NCBI RefSeq assembly: GCF_023101765.2
Contig: NC_064231.1
Coordinates: 2,232,001 to 2,296,000 of the forward strand
Reading direction: 5' to 3'
DNA from: Spodoptera frugiperda
Taxonomy: Eukaryota > Arthropoda > Insecta > Lepidoptera > Noctuidae
DNA length: 64,000 nt
Shown: positions 1 through 12,800 of the stretch, piece after piece
How the letters are laid out: each line of letters begins with the position of its first letter
Numbering within the stretch: the first letter of the stretch is position 1
Notes under the pieces: generated by a model
Told to the model about the DNA's origin: nothing
The model's input: the letters and a program-made list of their open reading frames with translations, nothing else
Databases searched by the model: none
Program-made: the position numbers and the translations under genes

Positions 1-430
1 CTTTCTTTTATTTTAGTTGCTTTCGTGTATGTACTGTGCAATAGTATATATTATTATTATTGATAAAACAAAAAAAAAAAAGACATTTTTTGTTTTTGTT
101 TTACCAATTTTATTGTGATGTCTTTTTTATGTTTTTCTTCCTTTTATTTCAATTTTATTTTATTTTGTATGAGTTGAGAACCTCCTCCTTTTTTTGAAGT
201 CGGTTAAGAAACAAAAAAGACATTTTTTGTTTTTGTTTTACCAATTTTATTGTGATGTTATTTTTATGTGTAATTGGTTCGTTGAACCGTGATAACATAT
301 TAATAATAAATAAATAATAGAATTTTCCCTTTTTCCATCAATTGTAATAACTAAACGTTTTGACAGCTTTGAAAGTTAAAATCCGATTGCGAATCTTTTA
401 GCATATTTTTATGCTGTCCTTGTCACACAT
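1..430. repeat. AT-rich repeat block with a 45-bp direct duplication and LINE-like tail
   Basis: About 45 bases running from an A-rich stretch through GACATTTTTTGTTTTTG to TTGTGATGT occur twice, at about 77-121 and 213-258. Between them, at about 181-207, lies CCTCCTCCTTTTTTTGAAGTCGG, which I recognise (from memory) as a 3'-tail motif of lepidopteran LINE-derived repeats. No gene is visible before the IST1 start at 634. The duplication may be two nested or tandem copies of one retroelement tail. Confidence 0.5.
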
Positions 431-574
431 GGCGTGATTATAATAAGCTATCCTGCTGTCAAATGTCAAAGATTTGACTAATTTGACATTGACAGTATGA
501 TGACCTGGAACACTCGTTTTAATGATTCCTGCGGTGATTCATACAGATTGCAAACAATAAATAAATTTACGCGT

Positions 575-633
575 TAGTCATTCGTAATCTCGTGTAAATT
601 AAAAATTATAGTTCAAAATCTATTGCATTCAAA
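575..633 (+). promoter_or_regulatory. putative IST1 transcription start and 5' leader
   Basis: TCATTC at 578-583 fits the arthropod initiator consensus TCAKTY and lies about 55 bases upstream of the IST1 ATG at 634. No TATA box is evident at the expected spacing. The initiator match is short and could be chance. Confidence 0.25.
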
Positions 634-3600
634 ATGTTTTCCACAAATCCCAACTACACTAAGCTCAAAACTCACTTGAGGCTTGCTATAAATAGGCTGA
701 AATTGTTAGAGAAGAAGAAAACGGAATTGGCTCAAAAAGCCAGGAAGGAAATCGCTGAATACATTGCTGCTGGTAAAAGCGAGAGAGCCAAGATACGCGT
801 AGAACATATCATCAGGTCAGTACATAGAATATTTGTGTAGGAAATGGAATAAAACTCTTCAAACAAAATTGTCCTTGAGACAGATTTTTGATCACCTCTG
901 TACAAAATAACGCATTGCGTCATGGTGTAATAGGCAAGGCAATACTAGTTTAATAGACATAATGACTGATGTCTGTGATTTAATTTATTCAGGAATAGTA
1001 GTACATTTATGTTGATACACAGACAAGGCAACTCACTTATAACTTTACATTATTAACATACATTTGAAAGATAAGTAATGTTGAAAGAGATATTTTGTTG
1101 TAAAATTTAGTTATATCTTTCTAAGAAGTTTCATCCCTCATTTGCCAGAATACAGATCTAAGTAAGACAATGTAGGTATATGTTATTATGCTTCATAAGA
1201 TCTCATGTACTTCAAGCTTCTTTTGTTTATTTCTTTCATGGTGAAAAAATCATTTTTCCGCCTTTGGTGATGCGAGATAATAAGTCAGACTCTTACTGAC
1301 TAAAAACCACACCATTCCTATTCCTAGTTTGTGAGCTGGAGCCCTGGCAACCCATCAGGTATTAAACTGCGTAGACTTCTTAAAGATCCTTATTACAGGG
1401 AGGACTACATGGTGGAAGCTATGGAAATAGTGGAGATGTACTGTGACCTCATACTGGCAAGGTTTGGCCTTGTGACGCAGATGAAAGAACTTGATGAAGG
1501 ACTTGCAGAGGCCATATCCAGTCTCATATGGGTGGCTCCTAGGATGCATACTGATGTTCAGGTTGGTATATAACTTTCTATTAAAGTAAGACATTGAAAA
1601 ACAAGTTTACTACTTCTTTTGATCAGTCCTTAACCAATTAGAATCCTATAGGATGTTATAAATTGTTTGAATGTTATGAGATTTAACTTTTTTTATATAA
1701 ATGACCTAAGAATACAGTACAATACAATTTTTTTTCAATTCCTTCATCAAAATAGCTGTTGCTTCTTCGGAGAGACCTCTGGTTCATTCCTCGCCTTGCC
1801 GAAGGCGAGAGAAATCATTGGATTATATTCCCTACTCAAAAAAACCTTTTACTAAAAGAATATTTCATTACAGGAACTGAAAATAATATCAGATCTACTC
1901 ACAGCAAAATACGGAAAGATCTACGCGGATGCTTGTAGGAACGAAAACGTGAATACTCTGAGTGACAAGTTGAAACATAAGATGTCAGTGCAAAGTCCGC
2001 CCAAGATACTTGTGGAGAGATACTTGATAGAGATAGCTAAGAATTATAATGTTGAGTATGTGCCTGATGAACAAGTCATGAGGGAAGAAGAAGGTGTGTA
2101 GAGCTTTTGTGAAATCTTTTCTTATTTACTTAATAATATAAAGGGAATACTCCCAAACAGGTGACGGGAATAACAAGTTTTATTTAAAAAAAAGACATTT
2201 AATGTTATGTCCATTAACACCATATTTTTTGTAAATAGGTTTATTGTGCTATGTAGCAGAATCAGTACAAAAGTGAATGTACAAAAGTTTTCATCGGCTT
2301 AGTCAATCTTCAGTTTCTTAGTCATTTATTTTATGTAATAATAGTTGTAATCAACTGCCTAAGGTTGATGTTGCATGAATAAAATTACAAAATCAAAAAA
2401 AAAACTTTAGCATTGGAAGTGTTTCGTTTACACCTTGTATACCTGTTACAACTCTTATCTTGTTTGGTTTATAAAGAATTTGAAGATTTACTTTTATTGT
2501 CAAGCCAGATCAGAGTTTTGCTTAATTTAAAGTTGCTACATAACATGAAACACCAAGGAGTTTTTCAACCAAAAACTTTTCATGATTCATACACCAAATA
2601 TAAGAAAATCTTTTAGGTATACAAACTTGAGTGATCCTGTGAGTATAAAATCATCAGTAAACCACAATATTACCTTTTAATTGTAGATCATATTATAAAA
2701 AAAACATTCTATCAATATTATTCCATCTTCATCCTCTTTAATTCACAGGTCGAGACGCAATGTTAATAGACATCAATGGCCCTCCGATGCCGCCCGGTTT
2801 CATTGGTTACCCGCAGCAACCAGCTGTGTCCATGCCAAACCTGCCGCCACCACCACCAACCGTGACACCATTTGCTTATCCTTCTGTGAGTATAAATCTA
2901 TTGTTATTCAGCAAATTAGTTATTTTATTAGTGGCTCAATAATAACCTACTTCTTATTAGAATAACTAGATTATCTGTCATTTCATTAATTAACTTAAGC
3001 ATTACACCCCATTTGTGAAATGCTTTTAGTAATGCTAATGTTCCTTGACAAGACGTTAGACAGTAGATTTGTTGATATTTGCGTAGCCTTTCAAACACTA
3101 CACGTTAGACTGTTGGTGCTTGATATTAAAATTTACATATCATTACATTAACTGAAAATCATGGTTTACTCACATAAATTAATTGAGAAAAGCTCTACTA
3201 GAGCCAGTAGGCTGTGCGACGTCGCTGCATCTGCGCACGCTGCTCATGATGAAGAGTCCCTCTGTGACTCGAATCTAGTAGAGCTTTTCTCCATTGATTT
3301 AGGTTAGTAAACCATGACTTTTAGTTAATTTAGTATGTCTCTTGATAGTTATAAAAATATCATTACATTATTTTCATTTATACAAATGCGTAGTGCTTCA
3401 ACAAAACTTATTAATACTCACTTTATAAACACTCATTATGATTAACAATGTTATATTTAAATATTTGATATCAATGATTAATGTTTTGTATTGAGTTGTT
3501 GATTCACAACACTTAAAGTTTAAACACTTCCACTGCATTGTTGAGTGCACAGTATTGTAATCAATATGTTATTCCCCACTTCTACATAAACACATAACTG

Positions 3601-4925
3601 ATAGAAATACACATTTATGTTGCGGGAGTCAAAAATATGTTATAATGATTACCGTGATACCCTCGTATCTGAATTAAAAATCGTATCCATAATAAGGTAC
3701 GAATTAAAATGTACCCCATAGCATAACTTCTTTCTAAATCTAAAAACGGTAGAATTACCTACTACTAAAAAGATCTTTGCTTTATATCCATATTCTCACG
3801 TTTATAATAATATTTCTGTTAGCTAATCTTGTGACTAATTTCCACCAATAGCAACCTTCTGGCGGTAAAGTGGGTGGGTTTATCGCGACACCTCCGGGTC
3901 CGTATGGCGGGCCCAGCCAGTCACCTATGGGATACAATCTGCCGCCTGGAGTCGATTCTAAATCCTTGAGCAATAGCTTCTTGCAGGTAATAATTAAAAT
4001 CAAAAATATAAGTTGAAAAGGAAAATAACTTGATACTGAAATTCTGAAGTGTTACCAATAAACAAAATATTGTTATGTTGCTTGATGTTGCCAAGTTAAA
4101 AATATAAAAAATGTCCCTAACTTTTTTTTTGCATTTTGCTATCATTTGTTACTATGTTTCTAATTTTTTGTTAATTTTCTTTTGACACGATAAAGTGAAA
4201 CTAATGCTATAAAACGCATGTTTGAGAATTTGGCTTGAAACCACTTTATTCCTTTTTCAGGATGAAATGAGCAATCTGCCTCCTGCTTATGACAGCATCC
4301 ACCATGATTTGGTACCTATTTTATTTTTATTTTTTTCGCTTTATAATCATAATCACTGCATGAATTAAGAAGTAGTATAGTAGTATTAGTAGTGCAACTA
4401 TCACCATTTTAGATGTACACACAGTAAAGTAAACTTTAAACTAAATCAATATAATATGACACAGAAAATCTTACGAAAATTGAATACAATCAAGTGCATG
4501 ATTATTACCAGTATTTAAATCATATTCAATTACCTACAATAATTACGAACTGGAATGTTAGTTATATATGACGTTTACATTGTTTAATCATTCTTTCTAT
4601 TCATCCATATTTACTTGAACTTACCTACCTTATTACCTGATACCTGACTAGAAATATAATCTCCATTCTTATGTTCCAGCCGCCACACGTGCCGAGTCCC
4701 CCAGCCCCCAACGTGCCGACGCCGCAGCCCCGCTCTCGCGTCCCCAACCACTTCCCAGAACTGCCCGACCTGCCGTCAGTACCATCAGACCTCATCCTAC
4801 CATCAGTGCCTCACAGTAACAACTCAAATACTTCAAACAACCAACCTAACGCTCCCAATGCACCTGATGAAATTGATTTCGATGATCTGAACCGTCGTTT
4901 CGAGGAGTTGAAGAAGAAAAAGTAA
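634..4925 (+). CDS. IST1: IST1 homolog, ESCRT-III-like regulator of VPS4 (7 exons, complete)
   Basis: IST1 proteins bind CHMP1 and the ATPase VPS4 at endosomes and the midbody and regulate ESCRT-III disassembly and tubulation. Exons: 634-815, 1399-1561, 1874-2093, 2749-2885, 3852-3986, 4261-4311, 4680-4925. All junctions are GT-AG and all phases agree, giving 377 residues (human is about 365). Residues 1-188 (exons 1-3) form the helical IST1/ESCRT-III core, starting MFSTNPNYTKLKTHLRLAIN and containing IWVAPRMHTDVQELK and SPPKILVERYLIEIA. Residues about 190-350 are a Pro-rich linker with a PPAY motif at about 286-289 in the 51-bp exon 6. The C-terminus IDFDDLNRRFEELKKKK (about 361-377) is a classic MIM1 VPS4-binding helix, nearly identical to the mammalian one. 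The gene is tail-to-tail with PLAA. Confidence 0.95.
1257..1375 (+). repeat. dispersed repeat family A, copy 1 (IST1 intron 1)
   Basis: Carries the family signature GTCAGACTCTTACTGACTAA followed by AAACCACACC and a GGAGCCCTGGCAACCC segment, shared with the copies at 43.2, 43.8 and 59.6 kb. It ends about 23 bases before the exon 2 acceptor at 1398. The family is common in moth genomes as I remember it. Its class (SINE, MITE or Helitron-derived) is not clear from these fragments. Confidence 0.7.
1788..1843 (-). repeat. dispersed repeat family A, copy 2 (partial, reverse)
   Basis: GGCGAGAGAAATCATTGGAT followed by TATATTCCC and an A run is the reverse complement of the family head seen at 43.2 kb (AAAATCATCCAATG...TCTCTCG). 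Only the head is present. Confidence 0.55.
3148..3330. mobile_element. TIR/MITE-like element in IST1 intron 4
   Basis: Two arms of about 55 bases are inverted copies with a few mismatches. The left arm runs 3148-3202 (…ATCATGGTTTACTCAC…GAGAAAAGCTCTACTAGA) and the right arm 3273-3330 (TCTAGTAGAGCTTTTCTCC…GTAAACCATGA…TTAGTTAA). The 70-base centre is GC-rich and contains TGATGAAGAGTCCCTCTGTG, a segment I associate with a widespread lepidopteran repeat. No coding capacity. Confidence 0.7.
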
Positions 4926-5480
4926 GGTCTATGTAATTCACACCAGTCAATTAAGATGCGGGATTTTGAACGTTTCTGCTTGAAAGATAGTTACTATTTT
5001 TGCCTTATTATAATGGATATTGTCTATAAGCTATTTGTCGGTAGATTTAGCTACTTATAAAGATAGAATTTTAACTAACTTGCAAGACGAGATTGATGAA
5101 TGCAGTTTGTAGAATCGTGTCTTTTGGTATTTTTACTGGCTGTGCTCATTGGATTAGCAGGCGTAACGATATTTATCACTACAATGTAAGTAGTGAAATG
5201 TTTATTATACATCAAGTTGCTAAATCTACCGATAGATAGGTTAGACAGTGGCCGTAAATGGATCGGAGTGTATTGAATTGGGTCTTAATTATTAAAAATA
5301 TTTTGAGATTAGCATAGTCACAAAACCCGCAAGTATACGACTGGCCTAATGTAAGATTAGCCGACGCTCACTTTGAATCTGAATTTATATAAGTGTTGTT
5401 TACAGTATTGATAATTTTTGATAGTATTTGAGCATCGATTATTTTGTACTTTTGACACTGAATGTATTTATAAATTATTT

Positions 5481-5486
5481 AATAAA
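5481..5486 (+). promoter_or_regulatory. candidate IST1 poly(A) signal (proximal)
   Basis: AATAAA lies about 560 bases after the IST1 stop and is followed by an AT/T-rich stretch. A second AATAAA at 6307-6312 could serve a longer 3' UTR. Confidence 0.45.
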
Positions 5487-6306
5487 GTTATTATTCGACT
5501 AATTGGTTGGCACTCAACCAAAAATTATATTCCATGCATGTGATAATTTAATCAAAATTCGAAAAATATATAGGAAAGAAGTAATTTAATTTAATTTTAA
5601 CAATGTAAGAAATCGATGCTCTTATGATCAAAATATTTAGTTTTCTACATTCATAAAGTAATTGTTATTCACAATCCATTTCCATTCGCTCGGCTATGTC
5701 TTCGCAATTTTTACGATGTGACACTACCAAAATTCGAATCGAATAATAGTCACACGCATTCTCATAAAAACACGTGTTTTTAAATTAATTTCACTTTCTT
5801 TTTTATGTTAAGACTGGTCGTCGTAATGGCGATTTCTTATGTAAAATATTATGTAACTATTTTTTATTATCCCTTTTTTTATTTACTCTGGCAATTTGCC
5901 TATATCTGTAACATAATGTGATTGATATGTTGATATAAATAACGTAACTTTTAACTGTTGTTCTAATTTAATTGTTACATAATAATTAGGTATGTAATTG
6001 TATAACGTGTTTGGAAGAATGGAATGCAGTGTAGGAATTACCCACGTACTTTCAAAATAGTCAAATTATTTCGAAATATCGAAAGTTATCGACGTCATAT
6101 TAACAGCGTGTAACAGTCACATAGCTAAGACTACAAAATTATGTAGTGAGTGATTAAAAAAAAATATTGCATGGGAAGTCAAATAATCAACTTATTTTTA
6201 CTAAAGAAACTATCCAATTCTATTCTTCTAAACAATGTTTAGTTTTCATCAGAAATTGATAAATATCTAGTAAAATATTAGGTATTGTGTAAAGTATAGG
6301 TTATGA

Positions 6307-6345
6307 AATAAAAGAGTTTTATTTTAATATTTTATACAATTTATT
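6307..6345. promoter_or_regulatory. back-to-back poly(A) signals for convergent genes
   Basis: AATAAA on plus (6307-6312) and AATAAA on minus (plus TTTATT at 6318-6323 and again at 6340-6345) lie within 39 bases. The minus signals are about 540-560 bases past the PLAA stop at 6882 and are the most obvious PLAA 3' end. The plus signal could be a distal IST1 site. Confidence 0.5.
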
Positions 6346-6881
6346 ATTATTGCTGCAGTGTCTGGTATCAAACCAAGCTTCCATTGATGACGGGTAGCAA
6401 GTTAATGTACATTATGAAATACAATACATTTCATCTATTACCATGTTTCATTCAACTATGTAATAAAAAATAGACTTAACCAGTCCTAACAGTGTTAATA
6501 GTTCATATCCATATTACATTTCGAAGTCGTACGATTTAAAACGACAAGTAATACAACAACAATGGAGTTTTTAATTATTCTAATATTTTATCTGTAATCT
6601 TGTCCTCGCACCAACACGATAAACATTTCCATAGAATAAGATAGCCATATAATCCTAATCGAAGGCAGTATCGATGCAATTACTAATTATTGCTTATTTG
6701 TGACAAGTTACCACTTCCAATTGGGCATTAAATTAAGGAACAATGAATAAAAAAAGCGCCAACACAGACAAGATCAGCTATTCAAATCCGGAGCACAAAT
6801 GTCAATATGAACATACAAAAATGATCTTTTAAATCTAATAATATAAATAACAGCCTTATAAAGTACTTGCGTAAGTTTTGT

Positions 6882-9800
6882 TCATAAGAGACTGACTACT
6901 TGTTGCGACAGTGTTGCTATTTTCGCGCAATTTTGGTCCATAGTGTTGCCACTGTCCTTTTTCAGCCTGTTATGTAGTTGAGGGCTGGACACTACTCTTG
7001 TTTGAATTTGTAGCTTGTTTGGAGATTCTGCTAGAAGAGTGCCGAGTGCTACTAAACCTCTGTAATCAGAAAAAATACTTCTTTTAACACATTAACCCTT
7101 CGTCTGCGGATATATGAGACAACAATGGAATACATATTATTGTGTCTCGCACTGATCAGTGCTTCAGCATAAGACGCGACGGGTTAATCGCCATGGGGGC
7201 TGTTAACGCGCGCTAACGGAGGATTTCCCTTCAACAGATGTTTGTTGGCAGTCAAAGTATTACGTGTTTCAACAAATCAGCATAAACTGAGAATGTCTGT
7301 AATGTAGTATTTATTCTAAAGAAAAAGCTGGATAGAATAAGAATAATTTTGATGTTATTCACAGAAAATAGGTACTATAACTTAGTATTGTGAGAGCAAA
7401 TATTACCTGAAATAAGCTTCATTGTCTGTGATCCTGGGCAGCAGTTGTACCAAGCAGTCTGCGAGGTCCACACTGTCGGGTTGTTGAGCCAGTGCGACGG
7501 ACAGGTTCAATAGCAATGATGTGGCTGCAATCTGTTGTAAAAAAAGTTAAATGGTTACAAAATAAATTACCATTCATGGGTTGTCATGATCTTCAAACTT
7601 GATAGGCTGAGTATGAATCACAGGTAACTTTAAAAAAATCAACAAAATTGCTACCCGTCTCTTGGCACCTAGATTTAGTTTTCACACGGATCGTATTTCG
7701 TAGTTTTTTTTTTATGAAATACGCCGATAAACGAGCAGACGTATCACCTGATGGTAAGCAATCGCCGCCGCCCATGGACACTTGAAACACTAGAGGCGTT
7801 ACAAGTGCGTTGCCGGCTTTTTGGGGTTAGGAATTTAAGGGTTGTTGTTCGGGAATCGGGGATTGGGAAGGGGGAAATTGGGCCTAAGATAACCTCACTC
7901 ACACAACGCAAGCGTTGTTTCAGGTCGGTTTTCTGTGAGGCCGTGGTATTACTCAGGTCGAGCCGGCCCATTCGTGCCGAAGCATGGCTTTCCCACACTT
8001 AAAAGTAGTTAATTTGTATCGATTTTTATATAAACAATAACATACCTGAGCATTATTGTTGAGTTGCGAGAGACATATGAGTGAGTGCACGACGCTCTCT
8101 CTTGCAGCCAGTACCAGCATCTCTCCGGGAAGGTCGCTGAATGCGTTCACTAACACTCGCATCGCTAACATCTGGTTGGCTGGGAGATTGTCTATAAAGG
8201 TATAATAGTTACAAGTTAGTAAGATAGGTACGTACTATTTTTAGAAAAAGCTTTTTTCGTGTTTTCCTGTTGGGACTACATATTAGTATGAGGTACATGT
8301 TTTAACAAAACAAAGAGAATTGTAGTATTCAGTTACGTACTGTTTCTAGTATTATTTAGAGTGAGTGATCCTTAAAATCTAGTTATTCATGAGGGGTGTC
8401 ATAAGTGGATAAAGTTCGTGTTTGTGGCATTTCCACAAAATAATATAAATGCACCATGCAACTAATGTTAAAAATCTGTAAGAACTTTGACTTCTCCGAA
8501 GACGCTGTATTCTTCCCGTATGACGCACGGAAAAAAGCAATGTTAAACAAAAACATAGTTATAAGTAGTAATAGTTTTTAGTAGTTATAATAGTGTTATA
8601 TGTATAAGCAGTAATGGTTTTTACATACCTGGTCCTAAAAGAGACAGTAGATATTTGATGAAGGTTGGCCCGTATGACCTGTCGAATATCTGGCCGTTTA
8701 TTTCTTTATTCCTAACTGCTAACCTAGTCACGTCCAATACTGGGAATAGTATTTCTGTAAACAAAACAATATTACGATTACTTCATGACCATCATCTTCT
8801 TTAGGTGGAAGAAGCTTGAAAGGAGAGGGCGTAGGGAATTTTGATAATCTCCAAATAATATATGCGTGAATAGAGAGTTATTTAGGTGACTTGTACCATG
8901 TATGTGGACAGAGGATTTTTATCACAATTATAGTAACTCCAAATAGGTGCCAGATATATCTGCTACTTCGTAAAGTAGAAGATATATCAGATAGCATGTG
9001 TTGTAGTCTGTAGACTACATTGCACTCAAGTGACACCATAAATTAAACAAGTGGCTTAGCAGCACAAAAAGCTCTGTTTTTCAATGATCCGCTGGTACAG
9101 GGATCCATGCCAGATACAATGTGCTGTCTTTTGTTGTCTATGAGAGGTTAATTAATTACCTTTAGGCCATTCCAGCATTCTCTTTAATATCGATATAGTT
9201 TCATTGTTGTACACATTGTTCTGTAACAAAGACAATATATAAGGTAAATTAATTAATATCTAAGTTTCATTAGGCCTTGATTGATTTTAAATTGTTATTT
9301 TGTACATGACCTCAAAACCTGAGGAGTTACAAAGGTGCTAAAGAGGCTGCCTTTAGGGGTTTGGAGCTGATGTAAAATACAGAAAAACATATCTTTATTC
9401 TGATTACATACCTACGTAAAGATAGATAATACTGGCTCTGTTATAATATGTATACAGATAAAAGATAAAACTAATCAAACAAAAATATCATCATGTTACG
9501 TAACCCTCCTGTCTTGTAAGTAGAACTATTATTTTCTACATTAGCAGGTTTGATAGCTGTTTACCTGTTCGATCGAATGGCTGCTACCGACTACCGAACA
9601 TGACATTTCATTTTCAACAACCTGGTCGGAAAAAATATTACTGTTTTCGATATTTTTGATGCCTAATGAGTCAAGTTACGATAACCTAAGTTTTATATAA
9701 GTTATTATAATGAACAACTAGGCGAGCCTCTCGACGCATTTTTAATTCGTTCGTAGTGTAATTTTACCCGAGACATCATGCTCAGCAGTGGGTATTGGGT

Positions 9801-12800
9801 ACAATTTGGCCATCACTCGACTAATAAATTTACGCCCGAATACTCAAACGCTACTCAATTTTTAGTTGTACTCAAATATCGTGCTATCTCTGTCATTTTA
9901 TAAAGAATTGATAGTGACGGAACTACATTTGAGAGTGTCTTAAAATTGAGTAGCGTTTGAGTATTCGGGTATTAGTTTAGTTTAATTAAAGTTTGAAGAC
10001 AACTTCTAAAGGAGAGATGGGTTTTGTTCAGCAATAGTTACTAACGCATTTGGCAGGCCACAGGAAATGTAGGGAAAGCAACATCAAAACAAATATAATA
10101 CATAACCTTACCGGTTCACAAAGTTTGACGACAGTTTCCAGTTGTTCATCAGTGAGTGCGCTCAGTCCGTCTCCTACTTTACTGTTGAACTCCTTAAGTT
10201 TGTCGTGAATTGCTTTCAAGTTGGCTTGATCGAACCTGAAATGTTTACAGCATTTAAAATCGTAGTAGGTTTTCTATTTAATTCATATATACACTCATTT
10301 ATTATCAAAGGGCAAGCTTCTTTTACGTTTAATGAGATTGAAACGAGAACGCGTTTGATGTTCCGATTGGCCTGTTTCAACGAACCAACCAATCAGAGTG
10401 CCGAAGGCGGTCTCGTTTCGATAAGTTCTCAATTGTGTTGTAGTTACCATGTCATAGGTAAACAGCTTTCACTACGCCATAAACCCGAGCCACACTACTC
10501 CAAAGTCCAAAACGTCAACAATACTTTGAAAGACTCGGAAATCTCCAGGAAACCCCTGTCTTGTCTATTTGTGTGATGTTATAAAATATACATCTATTCC
10601 TTTTTCCCTATCCTCATCAAAAAAAAAAGGCTATAGGTTAACAATATTTTACTTACTTTCGTTTACAAGAAAGATAAAGATATTGCTGTTGTTTTCCTTA
10701 CCTAATATAAGCATCGTGTGGTATGAGCATTTTCTCCCGAGATGTTGTAGTGCTAGCGGTAGTGTACGCGCCGGACCCCGTGAAGGGATCGGCGTGGGAA
10801 GGCGGCGGTAGGCCCGGGACTGAACCAGAACCCGGCACGTAACGAGACTCGCCTGTGAACGGGTCCGCGAAGCTGGAAAGAATAAGAAAGAATTGTAATT
10901 AAAAATAAAATAAGTGTGTTTTTGTGACTCGATATCGGTGTTTTCGATGAGTATCAATTAACTGTTCCATTAGGATATTTGATTACATTTTTTCTTAAAT
11001 CATTTGAGTCACTTAAAGAATTCTTGTAAGCTACTGTAATATTTAAAATACCCAAAAGTTTAGGAGTCAGATAATAAATTATACTAAATAGGAATGATCA
11101 ATGGTATTTAAAGTTTTTTGTTTTAGGTATATCTGAATGGTGATCCAGTACTTAAAACATTGATTATCAACATAAATCTGTTGAAGGGAAATCCTCTGCT
11201 AGCACTGGTTACTATGGCATCTAATGTGTTAATCAAGTTATTAAAAACTTACCCATTATTGCTTGATACAGGTTGTGAATCCAATTTAGCATTAGTTATA
11301 ATGAAGTTAGCGACTTGCTCCAAATATACTTGAGGTAAATTGTTTCTGAAAAGAAAACGGAATTTTAGATAAAACACAAAGAGTGTGCAAATAAATAAGT
11401 AGGTGGTTAATAGGAACTTTAACCGTTTTATAAATTCAAAAGTCGATTATAAATTCGAAGTTTAAGTTGTAAATCAATATTTTTTAATGTGATTGATTAG
11501 CTCGTGCCAGATGATCAGCGTATAATGTTTCGATTGTCGTCTTAACCTAAGTCAGGTAGTTAGTGGTAACATAACAAAATAAACAAGATCTTAATAGTAG
11601 ATAAAGCAATATTTACTTGTGTATAAAGGCTTGAGCGGCTACCCAAGGGTCTTCAGTCTTGTTGAATGGGAGTTTTATTGGCGGCGCTCCGTCCTTGATG
11701 TCCACGCTGAATACAAAGTCGTATTCCTGGAAATAAATATTATAATCTTTACTTATGAAGTTTAAATACTATTGGAAACATAGTGGGAATATTCGTATTA
11801 GTCAATTAACAAAATCCAATTGTGTGTTCACATATAACGAGAGCGCATCTCGATTTCGCTCTATCGAACCCTTTGTACATGGAACTCATAACATAGGACG
11901 ACTAATAAAAGATTTATGTAGATAAGACATTGTCTATTCCTGGAAGAAAAAATTTTAAATGTTTGTGTCTAACTGTCGCACTCAGAGATATTCAAAGATA
12001 AGTTTACCTAAAGTATTCTGTAGTAACAGTTATGTTCCGAAAACAATGGCTAAGGACTACATGCGGTAAGTACACATTAAATAATTAATAGAATCTAATA
12101 TAAAAGTATATAATATATCACCTTCCCCTGGTACATAGTCTTCCCCTCACTAGAAGGTGGTGTTCCCATGACGTCACCGATCTCGTTCCACGTACTCTCC
12201 GCGGCGCTCCACGAGTAACACTTCACGTTGGTACCGCGACGGACTAGCTTCGTTTGTCCGTCTGCCTTGCCCGGCTCTAGGAGGACTTCTGGACCTGGTA
12301 ATCTGAGAAATTGGGAGAGTAAGTGATTTTGTTTTAGTTTTAAATGAATGAAGAAAAGAATTCACGACAAAAACACATTAGGACATAAGTATTCCTATTT
12401 TTAAAGCGAGGAGGTAGACAGTTCGAACACCCGTATGTCCAGTACTTTAATTTAAAAAAAAAAAAACATTGCTCCACACTAAGATTTCCTCCTGTGTCGT
12501 GAGTGCTCCGTGCGGGAATTGAACCCACTACACGTTACGCAGCAGCCACCGCACCAACCGTGCAGTAATTTTTCCTTTTTGATTCCATAACATAACATAG
12601 TAGTATACATATTTACAAACAAAATATAAAAGAAATTCACTTACTCAGATAACTTGAATCCTCCAATCTCCTGTTGTGTGGCAGCCTGCATCTTGGCGAC
12701 ATCTTCCTCGAACTGTTTCAGCGTGGCTTCGTCTGCATACCTCGCCGGGTCCTTTGTGAATACTCGTACTATACCGTCACTCGAACCTGATGATATAAAA

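Larger units (their letters stand above)
816..4679 (+). other. IST1 introns
   Basis: The six introns are 816-1398, 1562-1873, 2094-2748, 2886-3851, 3987-4260 and 4312-4679. Intron 1 ends in a dispersed repeat, intron 2 holds a reverse copy of the same family, and intron 4 holds a TIR element (each listed separately). I see nothing recognisable in introns 3, 5 and 6 beyond AT-rich sequence. Confidence 0.85.
4926..6881. other. convergent 3' intergenic region between IST1 and PLAA
   Basis: About 2 kb of AT-rich sequence with no open coding region. It must hold both 3' UTRs. Plus-strand AATAAA is at 5481-5486 and 6307-6312. The minus-strand signal (TTTATT on plus) is at 6318-6323 and 6340-6345. 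Confidence 0.7.

Noticed and set aside
7593..8002. Overlapping open frames on both strands
   Set aside because: They lie in the GC-rich family B repeat inside a PLAA intron. Low stop density there reflects GC content.
10142..10576. 144-residue plus-strand open frame
   Set aside because: It overlaps PLAA exon 11 on the opposite strand and a dispersed repeat. There are no motifs, and PLAA explains the coding signal.
12515..12563. Functional tRNA gene
   Set aside because: A and B boxes are present but the acceptor and anticodon stems do not pair by eye. A SINE head fits.
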